Shown in pieces: positions 27,056 through 35,559 of a DNA stretch of 64,000 bases. The notes below the pieces were generated by a model that saw only the letters and a list, made by a program, of their open reading frames with translations, was not told where the DNA came from and did not search any database. The translations under genes were made by a program, and so were the position numbers. Each line of letters begins with the position of its first letter. Position 1 is the stretch's first letter. The stretch comes from Bradyrhizobium algeriense (lineage in GTDB: Bacteria > Pseudomonadota > Alphaproteobacteria > Rhizobiales > Xanthobacteraceae), in assembly GCF_003062295.1 (NCBI RefSeq), contig NZ_PYCN01000005.1, forward strand, positions 1 through 64,000. Reading direction: 5' to 3'.

Positions 27056-28219
27056 CTATTCCGCCGCTTCCGGCATGACTTCCATCTGCTCGTGGAGGAT
27101 GACGCCGCAGAGCGGATCGAATTCGCCGATCCAGGGCTTTTTTTCGAGCACCGACCTGGTGTGACGGTAACCGGCATCCCAGCGCTGCATGATGCCGGAC
27201 GGACTGAAATCGATGTCCTTGGTGTGGTCCTCGCGGCTGAGCTGCGGGGCCAGCAGCCGCACCACATGCATCCGGGTCGGGCAGCCATAACCGGTGAGCG
27301 CCCTCACCGCTTCGCTGTTGCGCTCGGACTCCGGCAGGCGCGCGGCGAGCTGGTTGATGACATGGCGCAGCCGATGCGCCTGCTGCTGCCGCGCAATGTG
27401 GCTCGCGATCCGGCTCGAATACTGCACATCCTTGTGCCGGTTCAGCACCTCCGCCATCGTGGTCGGCTCGGCGCCGGACGGATTCCAGAGGTGCACGGCG
27501 AAGATCAGCGAGTTCTTGCGCGGATTGTCGTCGAACACGGCCTCTGTCGGTGTGTTCGACAGGATGCCGCCATCCCAATAGAGTTCGCCGTCGATGCGCA
27601 CCGCCGGGAAGGCCGGCGGCAGCGCGCCCGACGCCATGATGTGCCTGACGCCGAGTTCGCCATCGCGGCTGTCGAAATAGCGCATCTGGCTGGTGCGGAC
27701 ATGGGCGGCGCCCACCGTCAGGCGCGGCGTGCATTGATTGACCAGGTTGAAATCCACCAGCTCCGTCAGCGTCCGCTCCAGCGGCGAAGTGCAGTAATAG
27801 CCGGCATTGTCGGCGCCGAGCGGATAGCTGTCGCCGGCATGGGCCAGCGGGTTGGGCCGGAAGAAACCGGGAATGCCGTTGGTCACCGTTGACCAGTAAG
27901 AGAGCTTTTCGTTGAAGCCCGGAAAGATGTCGCGAAAACTCCAGATCGGATTCTGCTCCATCTTCTTCCAGAACTCGCGCAGGCGCGACAGCCGGTTCTG
28001 CGGCGCATTGCCGGCGATCAGGCTGGCGTTGATGGCGCCGATCGAGGTGCCGATGATCCAGTCCGGCTCAATTCCGGCCTCATGCAGCGCCTGATAGACG
28101 CCGGCCTGATAGGAGCCGAGCGCGCCGCCGCCCTGCAGCACCAGCACGACCTGGCCCGGCTCTGACCTGGCCAGCGATCGCAGGTTCGGCGAAGCGCCGA
28201 CGTCCTGAACGTCCTTCAT
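27056..28219 (-). CDS. Patatin-like phospholipase family protein with DUF3734-type C-terminus
   Basis: 387-aa serine lipase-like protein. The oxyanion loop QGGGALGSYQAGVY, nucleophile elbow G-T-S59-I-G and catalytic D-G-G (YWDGGILSNTP) form the Ser-Asp dyad. The C-terminal ~110 residues, with the KDIDFSPSGIMQRWDAGYRHT stretch (in part), are shared by proteobacterial relatives encoded beside 3-hydroxybutyrate dehydrogenase, as here. There is no signal peptide, so it may act on intracellular lipid or polyhydroxybutyrate granules; the substrate is unproven. Confidence 0.88.
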   Translation of the reverse strand: MKDVQDVGASPNLRSLARSEPGQVVLVLQGGGALGSYQAGVYQALHEAGIEPDWIIGTSIGAINASLIAGNAPQNRLSRLREFWKKMEQNPIWSFRDIFPGFNEKLSYWSTVTNGIPGFFRPNPLAHAGDSYPLGADNAGYYCTSPLERTLTELVDFNLVNQCTPRLTVGAAHVRTSQMRYFDSRDGELGVRHIMASGALPPAFPAVRIDGELYWDGGILSNTPTEAVFDDNPRKNSLIFAVHLWNPSGAEPTTMAEVLNRHKDVQYSSRIASHIARQQQAHRLRHVINQLAARLPESERNSEAVRALTGYGCPTRMHVVRLLAPQLSREDHTKDIDFSPSGIMQRWDAGYRHTRSVLEKKPWIGEFDPLCGVILHEQMEVMPEAAE

Positions 28220-28245
28220 GTCACGCTCCCTGGATGTTCGTCGCT

Positions 28246-29070
28246 CTAGTGTGCAGTCCAGCCGCCATCGACCGGCAATGCCGTGCCGGTGATCGATGCC
28301 GCCGCATCGCTGGCGAGAAAGACCGTCAGCGCGCCCAATTCCTCAACGCTCGCAAAATGCTTGTTGGGCTGCTGCGCCAGCAACACGTCGTGAATGACCT
28401 TTTCGCGCGAAATGCCGTGCGCCCTGGCCTGGCTGTCGATCTGCGCCTCGACCAGCGGCGTATAGACATAACCCGGGCAGATCGCATTGCAGGTGATGCC
28501 GTCCTCGGCGGTCTCGAGCGCGGTCACCTTGGTCAGGCCGACGATGCCGTGCTTCGCCGCGACATAGGCCGCCTTGAACGGCGATCCGACCAATCCGTGG
28601 GCAGAGGCGATGTTGATGATCCGCCCGAACTTGTTCTGGCGCATCGCCGGCAATGCCAGCCGTGTGGTGTGAAACGCCGACGACAGATTGATCGCCAGGA
28701 TCGCATTCCATTTCTCGACCGGAAACTGGTCGAGCGGCGCGACATATTGAATGCCGGCATTGTTGACCAGAATATCCAGCCGCCCGTGACTGGCGACGGT
28801 CGCCGCGATCATCTCGGCGATCGCATCACTACGGGTCATATCGGCCGCGGAATAACTGACCTCGACGCCGAAATCGGCAGCCAACTGATCTTTGGTCCTG
28901 TTGATCTCGGCCGCGACGCCAAGGCCGTTCAGCACCACCGCCGAGCCGGCTTCCGCCAGCGCGCGAGCAATCCCGAGCCCGATACCGCTGGTCGATCCCG
29001 TAACAAGCGAGACCCTGCCGGCCAGCGGCCGCACAGCCGCGGCACCTTGCGTTCTGACCTGAATATTCAT
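28246..29070 (-). CDS. bdhA: D-3-hydroxybutyrate dehydrogenase (short-chain dehydrogenase)
   Basis: 274-aa NAD-dependent SDR converting 3-hydroxybutyrate to acetoacetate in PHB turnover. The cofactor motif TGSTSGIG is at 24-31, NNAG follows, catalytic Ser lies in NIASAHGLVGSPFK, and Y-x-x-x-K is YVAAKHG. ATG 29070 follows AAGGAC; the open frame extends to 29175 but lacks conservation. It precedes the patatin gene by 26 bases on the same strand, so they form an operon for storage-polymer or lipid mobilisation. Confidence 0.9.
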   Translation of the reverse strand: MNIQVRTQGAAAVRPLAGRVSLVTGSTSGIGLGIARALAEAGSAVVLNGLGVAAEINRTKDQLAADFGVEVSYSAADMTRSDAIAEMIAATVASHGRLDILVNNAGIQYVAPLDQFPVEKWNAILAINLSSAFHTTRLALPAMRQNKFGRIINIASAHGLVGSPFKAAYVAAKHGIVGLTKVTALETAEDGITCNAICPGYVYTPLVEAQIDSQARAHGISREKVIHDVLLAQQPNKHFASVEELGALTVFLASDAAASITGTALPVDGGWTAH

Positions 29071-29255
29071 GGCCGTCCTTTCGGGTGGGGAGATCAGCAC
29101 CTTACGCTGACCATCTCCGCCCACCCTGCCCGGCTGCCCTCGGCTGAGGAAATGCCGTTTGGCTTCCAAAACCATACGCTGGCGCTATCGCGGTTATGGT
29201 GTCGTCGGACGCCGCGATCGGGTACGTTCTGCGCACCATAGACCGAGGCACGACC

Positions 29256-30158
29256 ATGGAGATGCATCAGGTTCGCTACTTCCTCGCGGTTGCACGTGTG
29301 CTCAACTTCACGCGCGCCGCCGACGAGTGCAACGTCACGCAACCGTCGCTGACGCGCGCCATCAAGCAGCTCGAAGCCGAACTCGGCGGCGACCTGTTTC
29401 GCCGCGAGCGGCCCGCCGCGCAATTGACCGAGCTCGGCCAGCGCATGCATCCGCTGCTCAAGCAATGCTACGAGGCGGCGACCGGCGCGCGCGAACTTGC
29501 CTCGTCTTTCAAGAGCGGCGAAGTCGGCGCGCTCCGGATTGCGCTGACCCATTCCGTCGACCTGTCGCTGTTGATTCCGCATCTCGACCAGATCAAGCGG
29601 ATGTTCAATCGCCTGGAGTTCCGCTTTCTGCGCGGCAACGCCCGCGAAGTCGCCGAGTTTCTAAAGAAAGGCGAAGCCGAGCTCGGCATTGCCGCCGAGA
29701 TCAGCGAGGAGTGGGACCGGCTCGATACCTGGCCGCTGTTCACCGAAAACTTTCAGCTCGTCGTCAACAAGAATCATCCGCTGGCGGCTCGCGAGAAAAT
29801 CGATTTCGGCGATCTTCGCGCCGAGCAATTGCTGTCGCGAAACTATTGCGAGCATGGCGCACGGGTGAACGCTTCGCTTCGCGAGCACGGTCTCGATGTG
29901 GATCGCGGCCATGAGATCGCTTCCGAACGCGATCTGATCGAACTGCTGGAAGCCGATATCGGCGTCGCCGTGGTGCCCGACACCGCCTCGATTCCGCCGA
30001 CGCTGAAGCGTGCCCCGGTCGACGGGTTGGACGCGCGGCGGACCGTCAACCTCTATGGCGTTGCCGGGCGTGAGCGGACCGCCGTGGCATCCGCCGTGAT
30101 GCGCATGCTGCGCGGCGCCGACTGGCAGCAATTCATCGGCAAAACCGCAGGCGCCTAG
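29256..30158 (+). CDS. LysR-family transcriptional regulator
   Basis: 300 aa. The N-terminal winged helix-turn-helix is MEMHQVRYFLAVARVLNFTR followed by AADECNVTQPSLTRAIKQLE; the rest is the periplasmic-binding-like effector domain. ATG 29256 starts at the conserved N-terminus with a GAGG upstream; the frame opens at 29196. It is divergent from bdhA, 185 bases apart, the usual arrangement for regulation of the neighbour. Confidence 0.9.
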   Translation: MEMHQVRYFLAVARVLNFTRAADECNVTQPSLTRAIKQLEAELGGDLFRRERPAAQLTELGQRMHPLLKQCYEAATGARELASSFKSGEVGALRIALTHSVDLSLLIPHLDQIKRMFNRLEFRFLRGNAREVAEFLKKGEAELGIAAEISEEWDRLDTWPLFTENFQLVVNKNHPLAAREKIDFGDLRAEQLLSRNYCEHGARVNASLREHGLDVDRGHEIASERDLIELLEADIGVAVVPDTASIPPTLKRAPVDGLDARRTVNLYGVAGRERTAVASAVMRMLRGADWQQFIGKTAGA

Positions 30159-30261
30159 GGTTGTCAGGACGACCGCACGGAAGAAATAGTCCCTTTAGAA
30201 ACTACCTAATCAAACGGTGGGGCCGTTGCCGCGCGATATGCCGCTTTGCTAGCTTCGCGGC

Positions 30262-31419
30262 ATGACCTTTGTTGGAATTGCTCTAGCAAATTTGAAGGCG
30301 GCCAAGACGCGCAATCTCTTGCTGGCCGTTGCGTTCTCGGCTGCCTTTTGCCTTTTCGGCGTCCTGACTGCATTTGAGCAGGCCTTCAATGCGGAAGCCT
30401 CTACCGATGCAGGTCGATTGATAACTGTCAACAAGTTAAGCTTCATGCAGCCCCTACCGGCGACACATTTTGGCCGACTGCTGAATATCTCGGGTATTGG
30501 TGAAGCGACTTTCGCGAGCTGGTTCGGCGGTTACTACCGCGAGCCCAAGAATTCGCTCCATGCATTCGCAGTCGATCCAGCGACTTACCTGGAAGTCTAT
30601 CGCTCAGACATCCTGCTTTCCGATTCTGAAAAGACGAGATTCAAACAGGATCGTCTGGGGCTTCTGGTCGGTGAAACGATGGCGGCGAAATGGGGCTGGA
30701 GGGTTGGAGATACAATTCCGGTTCTGAGTCGTTCCATTATTCAAAAGAACGGCTCTCGCTCCTGGCACTTCACGATTTCAGGAATCTTCAAGGGCGGATC
30801 GGCCCACGTCGATACCAACTTTATGTTTCTACGCCATGATTATTTCAATGATGCTCGCGCCATTGGCCAAGACACAATTGGCTGGATTGTGTTCCGCCCT
30901 CCTCCCGGTGTTGACAGCCAATCACTCAGCAATGCGATCGACCGGGAATTTCTCGTTGATCCTACCTCCACCACAACAGACACCGAGCGCAGCTTTAACA
31001 GAAGCTTTGCCGCACAGCTTGGCAATGTCGCGCTTATGACGTCGCTTGTAGTTGGCGCATCTCTGCTCACCTTGCTGATGATTGTTGTCAACACGGTCAT
31101 GATTTCGGTGCGCGAGCGCCGCAAAGATATCGCCGTGATGAAGACGTTAGGATTTTCGCCGGCGCGGATTGTATCAATCTATTTTGCTGAAGTTTTGATC
31201 GTCGCAAGCTTGGGAGGGATTGCCGGAATGGTCGCGGCCTTCGGAGCGATAAAATCGATCGGCCCGATGCTGACTCAGATCGCTCCGGGAATGTCTCTCT
31301 CAGTTGAGATGTTGACGATTGCATCTCTCCTGATTGCCGCAACTTCCTTGCTGGCAGTCACGGCTCCTGCGATCTTTGTTTTACGACTGCCCGCGCTCTC
31401 ATCGTTGCAGCGCTCTTAA
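30262..31419 (+). CDS. Orphan FtsX/MacB-type ABC transporter permease
   Basis: 385-aa membrane protein with one N-terminal helix, a ~230-residue periplasmic MacB-PCD-like domain and three C-terminal helices containing the FtsX motif (IVVNTVMISVRERRKDIAVMK, in part). Codon use is visibly AT-richer than in flanking genes. The ATPase and membrane-fusion partners normally encoded alongside are missing. It looks like the survivor of a transferred export cassette and may work with an ATPase elsewhere or be non-functional. Confidence 0.85.
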   Translation: MTFVGIALANLKAAKTRNLLLAVAFSAAFCLFGVLTAFEQAFNAEASTDAGRLITVNKLSFMQPLPATHFGRLLNISGIGEATFASWFGGYYREPKNSLHAFAVDPATYLEVYRSDILLSDSEKTRFKQDRLGLLVGETMAAKWGWRVGDTIPVLSRSIIQKNGSRSWHFTISGIFKGGSAHVDTNFMFLRHDYFNDARAIGQDTIGWIVFRPPPGVDSQSLSNAIDREFLVDPTSTTTDTERSFNRSFAAQLGNVALMTSLVVGASLLTLLMIVVNTVMISVRERRKDIAVMKTLGFSPARIVSIYFAEVLIVASLGGIAGMVAAFGAIKSIGPMLTQIAPGMSLSVEMLTIASLLIAATSLLAVTAPAIFVLRLPALSSLQRS

Positions 31420-31508
31420 ATGACCTGACCGACGGGATGTATTCGCCGGCGTCCTTCAGCGTGACGAATTGCCGGCCATCTGGCAGCGGGATTGGATTCT
31501 CAAACTCA
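31419..31508 (-). pseudogene. Remnant of a small conserved rhizobial protein gene
   Basis: The minus strand encodes FENPIPLPDGRQFVTLKDAG followed by EYI, which recalls from memory a widespread ~85-aa rhizobial hypothetical protein (FENPIPLPDGR-x-LVTL-x-DA). There is an in-frame TAG just upstream where the start should be, and the C-terminal half is absent. It abuts the end of the orphan permease. Confidence 0.45.
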
Positions 31509-31530
31509 GCGCACTAATCGCCTCGATGTG

Positions 31531-31555
31531 GGAACTCTGGTTTCCGGGGCGAGTT
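31531..31555 (+). promoter_or_regulatory. EcfG-like promoter upstream of the DUF899 gene
   Basis: GGAAC-N16-AGTT matches the consensus except for the first base of the -10 (A for C). The -10 ends 40 bases before the ATG at 31595. Confidence 0.4.
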
Positions 31556-31594
31556 TAGTCTCGGACAGGTTCCTCAGCGTCTGAGAGGACAGCC

Positions 31595-32314
31595 ATGGAG
31601 CATATCCATTACCCCAATGAAAGCGTGGAATACCGGGCCGCCCGAAATACGCTTCTGGATGACGAGATTGCGCTTCGCGCGCAGATCGAGGCCGTTGCCG
31701 CGAAGCGTCGCGCGCTGCCGCCCGGCGGTGAGGTACCCGAGGACTACGTTTTCGAGTGGATCGGCAAGACCAGCATGCCGGAGAACGTGAAGATGTCCGA
31801 GCTGTTCGGTCCACACGACACGCTCATTCTGTACAGCTTCATGTACGGCCCCGAACGCGAATTGCCGTGTCCAGGCTGCACCCATTTGCTCGATGGGATA
31901 GACGGCGCTGCGAGACACATAGGCGAACGCGCTGCGCTCCACATCGTCGCCAAATCGCCAATCGCGCGTCTCGCCGCCTGGGCACACGAACGTGGCTGGG
32001 AGCATCTCTCGCTACTTTCGACCGCAGGCAACAGCTATGACGCGGACTACTTCGGTGACACGTCAAAATTTTCCAAGGGAATGCGCAGGCAACATCGAGT
32101 TCCCGACGGCGACGACTGGGACGAAACAATCTTCAACGTCTTCAGAAAGAAGAACGGGGCGATCAGGCACTTCTGGGGCTCAGAGATGAGCTTTGCCGCA
32201 TCCGCTCCCAACCAGCACCATCGTGCTGGTGATCTCGCCGACCCGCTCTGGGGTCTTCTCGACATGACACCGGAAGGCCGGGGCGATTTCTTTCCAAAGG
32301 TGAACTACGATTGA
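31595..32314 (+). CDS. DUF899 family thioredoxin-like protein
   Basis: 239 aa, cytoplasmic. It has the DUF899 layout: an N-terminal helical segment, then LILYSFMYGPERELPCPGCTHLLDG with a C-P-G-C motif at the thioredoxin-like active site, and a C-terminal HRAGDLADPLWGLLDMTPEG tail (in part). Biochemical function is unknown for the family; a redox role is suggested by the fold. It may be stress-induced given the EcfG-like promoter. Confidence 0.85.
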   Translation: MEHIHYPNESVEYRAARNTLLDDEIALRAQIEAVAAKRRALPPGGEVPEDYVFEWIGKTSMPENVKMSELFGPHDTLILYSFMYGPERELPCPGCTHLLDGIDGAARHIGERAALHIVAKSPIARLAAWAHERGWEHLSLLSTAGNSYDADYFGDTSKFSKGMRRQHRVPDGDDWDETIFNVFRKKNGAIRHFWGSEMSFAASAPNQHHRAGDLADPLWGLLDMTPEGRGDFFPKVNYD

Positions 32315-32352
32315 ACCACGCTTGACGGCGTACACAGAGCCACGTCGCTGCG

Positions 32353-33072
32353 CTACTGCTCTCCGCTCGCGCTCTTCAGCGCGGCGATCAGGTCGTCGAT
32401 TTCCATGCGCTTGCGGAAATCAGGGTCGACGAAGCGGGCCTTCACCAATCCATCGCGGCCGACCACGAAGGTCGCCGGAATCGGCAACACCCAGCCGTCA
32501 TTGCCCTGGAAGCTCGCCATGTCCTGGTATGACAGCAGCCGCTGGATTTCGCTGCCGAGCCAGATCGCAAGATTGAGCGACAGCGCGTAGCCGTTGTCGA
32601 GGTCGGTCAGTACCGGAAATGGCGCTTCCGCCTCGGACTTGAATTTCTCGGCATAGGCTTGCGTCTCCGGCATGATCGCAACCGTTTGCGCACCCAACGC
32701 CTTGATCCGGTCCTGGGCCTGGATCACCGCTCGCACATTCAACCGGCAATAAGGGCACCAATGACCGCGATAAAACATCACGGCAACCGGGCCGCGGTCG
32801 ATCAGTGATTTCAGGCTGACCAGCCGGCCGGTCTCGTCCGGCAGCAGGAACGGCGGCATCACCTCGCCCGGACGCGGCGCGTTCTCGCCGCCGCCGTTCT
32901 CATTGAGCCGCGCCACCAGCCGATCGACCGCTTCGCCATAGGCCGGAAAGAACTCCCGCCCCGCCGCGGCGTAGGCCTCCAGCTGGTCGCGCAAGCTGCC
33001 TTCCATGTCACGGCATTGCTGGAACGCCTGCTTGAGGCGCTCGGCATTGGCGGATGATAGCGACGTCGTCAT
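32353..33072 (-). CDS. Peroxiredoxin-like (AhpC/TSA family) protein
   Basis: 239 aa. The start at ATG 33072 follows GGAG by 6 bases. The thioredoxin fold begins near residue 75 (APRPGEVMPPFLLPDETGRL), and YRGHWCPYCRLNVRAV gives a C-P-Y-C motif in the position of the peroxidatic Cys. An N-terminal helical extension of about 65 residues precedes it. It fits redoxin-family proteins annotated as peroxiredoxin-like. The gene downstream-facing neighbour at 33153 is on the same strand, so the two probably share a transcript. Confidence 0.85.
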   Translation of the reverse strand: MTTSLSSANAERLKQAFQQCRDMEGSLRDQLEAYAAAGREFFPAYGEAVDRLVARLNENGGGENAPRPGEVMPPFLLPDETGRLVSLKSLIDRGPVAVMFYRGHWCPYCRLNVRAVIQAQDRIKALGAQTVAIMPETQAYAEKFKSEAEAPFPVLTDLDNGYALSLNLAIWLGSEIQRLLSYQDMASFQGNDGWVLPIPATFVVGRDGLVKARFVDPDFRKRMEIDDLIAALKSASGEQ

Positions 33073-33108
33073 GATGTGCTCCGGCTTATCAGCATTATTT
33101 TCCGGTCC

Positions 33109-33131
33109 GGGCCGCCCCGCAAGGGCGGCCC
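33109..33131 (-). other. Intercistronic hairpin
   Basis: GGGCCGCC and GGCGGCCC form an 8-bp GC stem with a 7-base loop between the small periplasmic protein gene and the peroxiredoxin-like gene. No U-tract follows. Confidence 0.6.
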
Positions 33132-33152
33132 AACGTTTCAGCAGCCAAAGGC

Positions 33153-33437
33153 TCAGGGCAGATAGAAGTTTCCGGTCGGGTCGAGCGTGCCGGAGGCCGA
33201 GTAGAGCTGGCCCTTGTCCATGAAGAAGACGGTATTGCTCGGCACCTTTTTGGCGTTCTTCATCATCGCATCGTGGTTCTTCGGCGTTGCCGCCATGGCC
33301 ATTGCCGACATTTTCCCGGGGCCGGCATACATATAGGCCATGCCCGGATTGAATTCCCAGGGAACTTGCGAAAAGGCCGTGGTGGCAATGGCGGCAAACG
33401 CCGCGGCAGCGATCAGGGTCTTGGAAAAGGTTTTCAT
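33153..33437 (-). CDS. Small secreted/periplasmic protein of unknown function
   Basis: 94 aa from ATG 33437 (GAGGA 6 bases upstream). A Sec signal (MKTFSKTLIAAAAFAAIATT, cut near AFSQ) precedes a mature part of about 70 residues rich in Met (MAYMYAGPGKMSAMAMA). No cysteines occur in the mature region and no known domain was recognised. The Met clusters could bind soft metals, but this is speculation. It is followed by the peroxiredoxin-like gene. Confidence 0.75.
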   Translation of the reverse strand: MKTFSKTLIAAAAFAAIATTAFSQVPWEFNPGMAYMYAGPGKMSAMAMAATPKNHDAMMKNAKKVPSNTVFFMDKGQLYSASGTLDPTGNFYLP

Positions 33438-33717
33438 GGGGATTCCTCTGGATGAATGCTGACGCCCGCCAATCGGGCGCTGACCCATCAGAGGACCGCC
33501 TGACCTGAATGAGAAATGCCGTTGCACAATCGGTTCGATAGCCGCGACGCATTGAGAGCCGGCCAATAGTCCGCCGTATCGACTTCAGAGCGCATAGCGC
33601 GACGCTATGGACTTAAGAGCTAACCGGCATTTCCTCCTGCACGCGAATTCAATGATCGTCGTGGACGTAGCCGGCCGGATCATTCGGGGCCGCAAAACCT
33701 GAAGAGGAGACCACGAT

Positions 33718-34209
33718 ATGTCCAAATCCAACGTCACGTCACGTACGATCCGGCAAGGCCTCGTGCTCGCCGGAATGATCGCAGGCTCGCTTGCGACCAC
33801 CTCGACCGCCATTGCGGGAGAATGCCCGGCCGGCAAGATGCAGCCAAATGTCCGCCCGATGGTCGACACCAAGCCGGTCGGCGTCACCGACGTCACGCTT
33901 GGCTCGATCAACCTCGAGAAGCAGCCGGCCAACATCAGGGATCGCGAGCTGCGCTTCCGCAAGCTGACGATCGAGCCCGGCGGCATCGTGCCCTGGCACA
34001 GCCATGACGACCGTCCCGCGCTGATCTACGTCCAGCAGGGCGAGATCGTCGAATACGCCAGCAACTGCGCCGATCCGATCGTGCACAAGGCCGGCGAGAT
34101 CAGGCCGGAAGTCGCCGGCACCTCGCACTGGTGGAAGAACCTCGGCAAGGAGACCGTCATTCTTTATGTCGGCGACGTCCGCAAGGATCCGCACGACAAC
34201 CACATGTAA
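33718..34209 (+). CDS. Periplasmic cupin-domain protein
   Basis: 163 aa with a Sec signal (LVLAGMIAGSLATTSTAIAG). The single cupin shows the metal motif W-H-S-H-D-D-R-P near residues 98-105 and GEIVEYAS strand; a later HKAGEIRPEVAGTSHWWKN supplies further histidines. The reaction is unknown. A GAGGAG site precedes the ATG, an inverted repeat CATAGCG-CGA-CGCTATG lies at 33593-33609 in its upstream region, and a strong terminator follows. Confidence 0.82.
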   Translation: MSKSNVTSRTIRQGLVLAGMIAGSLATTSTAIAGECPAGKMQPNVRPMVDTKPVGVTDVTLGSINLEKQPANIRDRELRFRKLTIEPGGIVPWHSHDDRPALIYVQQGEIVEYASNCADPIVHKAGEIRPEVAGTSHWWKNLGKETVILYVGDVRKDPHDNHM

Positions 34210-34245
34210 GGAGTTGTAACGAGCGCCACCCGACGTCTCGTTGCT

Positions 34246-34310
34246 GGATGTGACGCCCTGGGGTCCCACGTGTCGCCCCACGCGCCCAGGCGTCACATCC
34301 TTTCTTTCTC
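34246..34310 (+). terminator. Rho-independent terminator after the cupin gene
   Basis: GGATGTGACGCCCTGGG pairs with CCCAGGCGTCACATCC (16 bp, one bulge), followed by TTTCTTTCTC. It is the clearest intrinsic terminator in the window and separates the cupin gene from the MFS gene 23 bases on. Confidence 0.85.
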
Positions 34311-34332
34311 ATGAGTGACATTGAGAAGCGCC

Positions 34333-35559
34333 ATGACGGACATTTCCGCGCACTTGAAATCGGAAGCGATGGAAATGCAGGGTCATTCACCCGGCGTGGT
34401 GCTGCGATCTCTCGTCATAGGCCTCACGGCGTTCCTGACCGTGGTCGATCTGTTCGCCACGCAGGCGATCCTTCCCTCGCTGACGCGGCATTACAACGTC
34501 AGCCCCGCCGCGATGGGCTTCGCGGTCAACGCCAGCACCATGGGCATGGCGATCGCGGGGCTCGTGGTCGGCTTCCTGAGCCCGCATATCGACCGCCGGC
34601 TCGGCATTCTCGCAAGCCTGGTCCTGCTCGCGATCCCCACCGCCCTGCTGGCTAGTGCCCCCAATCTCACCGTGTTCACGGTCCTTCGCGTCGCGCAGGG
34701 CCTCTGCATGGCCTCGGCCTTCGCGCTGACGCTGGCCTATCTCGGGGAGCAGTGCAATCAGATGGACACGGGCGGCGCGTTTGCCGCCTATATCACCGGC
34801 AATGTCGCCAGCAACCTGATCGGGCGGCTGGTATCGGCCGCCGTCGTCGATACGCTCGGGCTGGCCTCGAACTTCTACTTCTTCGCCCTGCTCAATCTTG
34901 CCGGCGCGGTGCTGGTGTACTTCACCATCCAGCGCGTCAAACCAATGCATGCGATGTCGATGGCGCAATCGCCGTTCGCTGCGACGATCGAGCATTGGCG
35001 CAACCCGGCGCTGCGCTCGGCCTTTGCCATCGGCTTCTGCATCCTGTTTGCGTTTATTGGCACCTTTACCTTCGTCAATTTCGTGCTGGTGCGCGCACCG
35101 CTGTCGCTCGGGCGGATGGATCTCGGCTTTGTCTATTTCGTGTTCGCGCCATCCGTCGTCACCACGCTGTTCGCCGGCAGGGCCGTGGCGCGCTTCGGCA
35201 CGCGGCCGACAACCTGGGGCGCGCTTGCGGTCGCCGCTGCGGGCCTCCCCCTGATGCTGTCTTCGCATCTGCCCGAGGTGCTGACCGGCATGGTGCTGGT
35301 CGGCGTCGGCACGTTCTTCGCACAGGCCTGCGCCACCGGCTTCGTAGCCCAGGCCGCCAGCGACAACCGCGGCATTGCCAGCGGAACCTATCTTGCCTGC
35401 TATTTTCTCGGCGGCCTTGTCGGCAGCGCCGTGCTGGGCCAGTTGTTCGACCGCTTCGGATGGATCGCCTGCGTCGCCGGCGTGGGCGCGTCGCTGGCTA
35501 TCGCAGCGCTATTGACCGCGCGCCTCACGCTCACTCAACCCGCCGGGTCTCCGGCATGA
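34333..35559 (+). CDS. Major facilitator superfamily transporter (drug/arabinose efflux type)
   Basis: 408 aa with twelve predicted helices. ATG 34333 lies just after GAGAAG; a GTG at 34315 would add six residues. The layout (FLTVVDLFATQAILPSLTRH, then MGFAVNASTMGMAIAGLVVG) matches the AraJ/YnfM subgroup of DHA1 exporters. Its 3' end overlaps the convergent MFS gene by 29 bases. The substrate is not deducible. Confidence 0.87.
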   Translation: MTDISAHLKSEAMEMQGHSPGVVLRSLVIGLTAFLTVVDLFATQAILPSLTRHYNVSPAAMGFAVNASTMGMAIAGLVVGFLSPHIDRRLGILASLVLLAIPTALLASAPNLTVFTVLRVAQGLCMASAFALTLAYLGEQCNQMDTGGAFAAYITGNVASNLIGRLVSAAVVDTLGLASNFYFFALLNLAGAVLVYFTIQRVKPMHAMSMAQSPFAATIEHWRNPALRSAFAIGFCILFAFIGTFTFVNFVLVRAPLSLGRMDLGFVYFVFAPSVVTTLFAGRAVARFGTRPTTWGALAVAAAGLPLMLSSHLPEVLTGMVLVGVGTFFAQACATGFVAQAASDNRGIASGTYLACYFLGGLVGSAVLGQLFDRFGWIACVAGVGASLAIAALLTARLTLTQPAGSPA

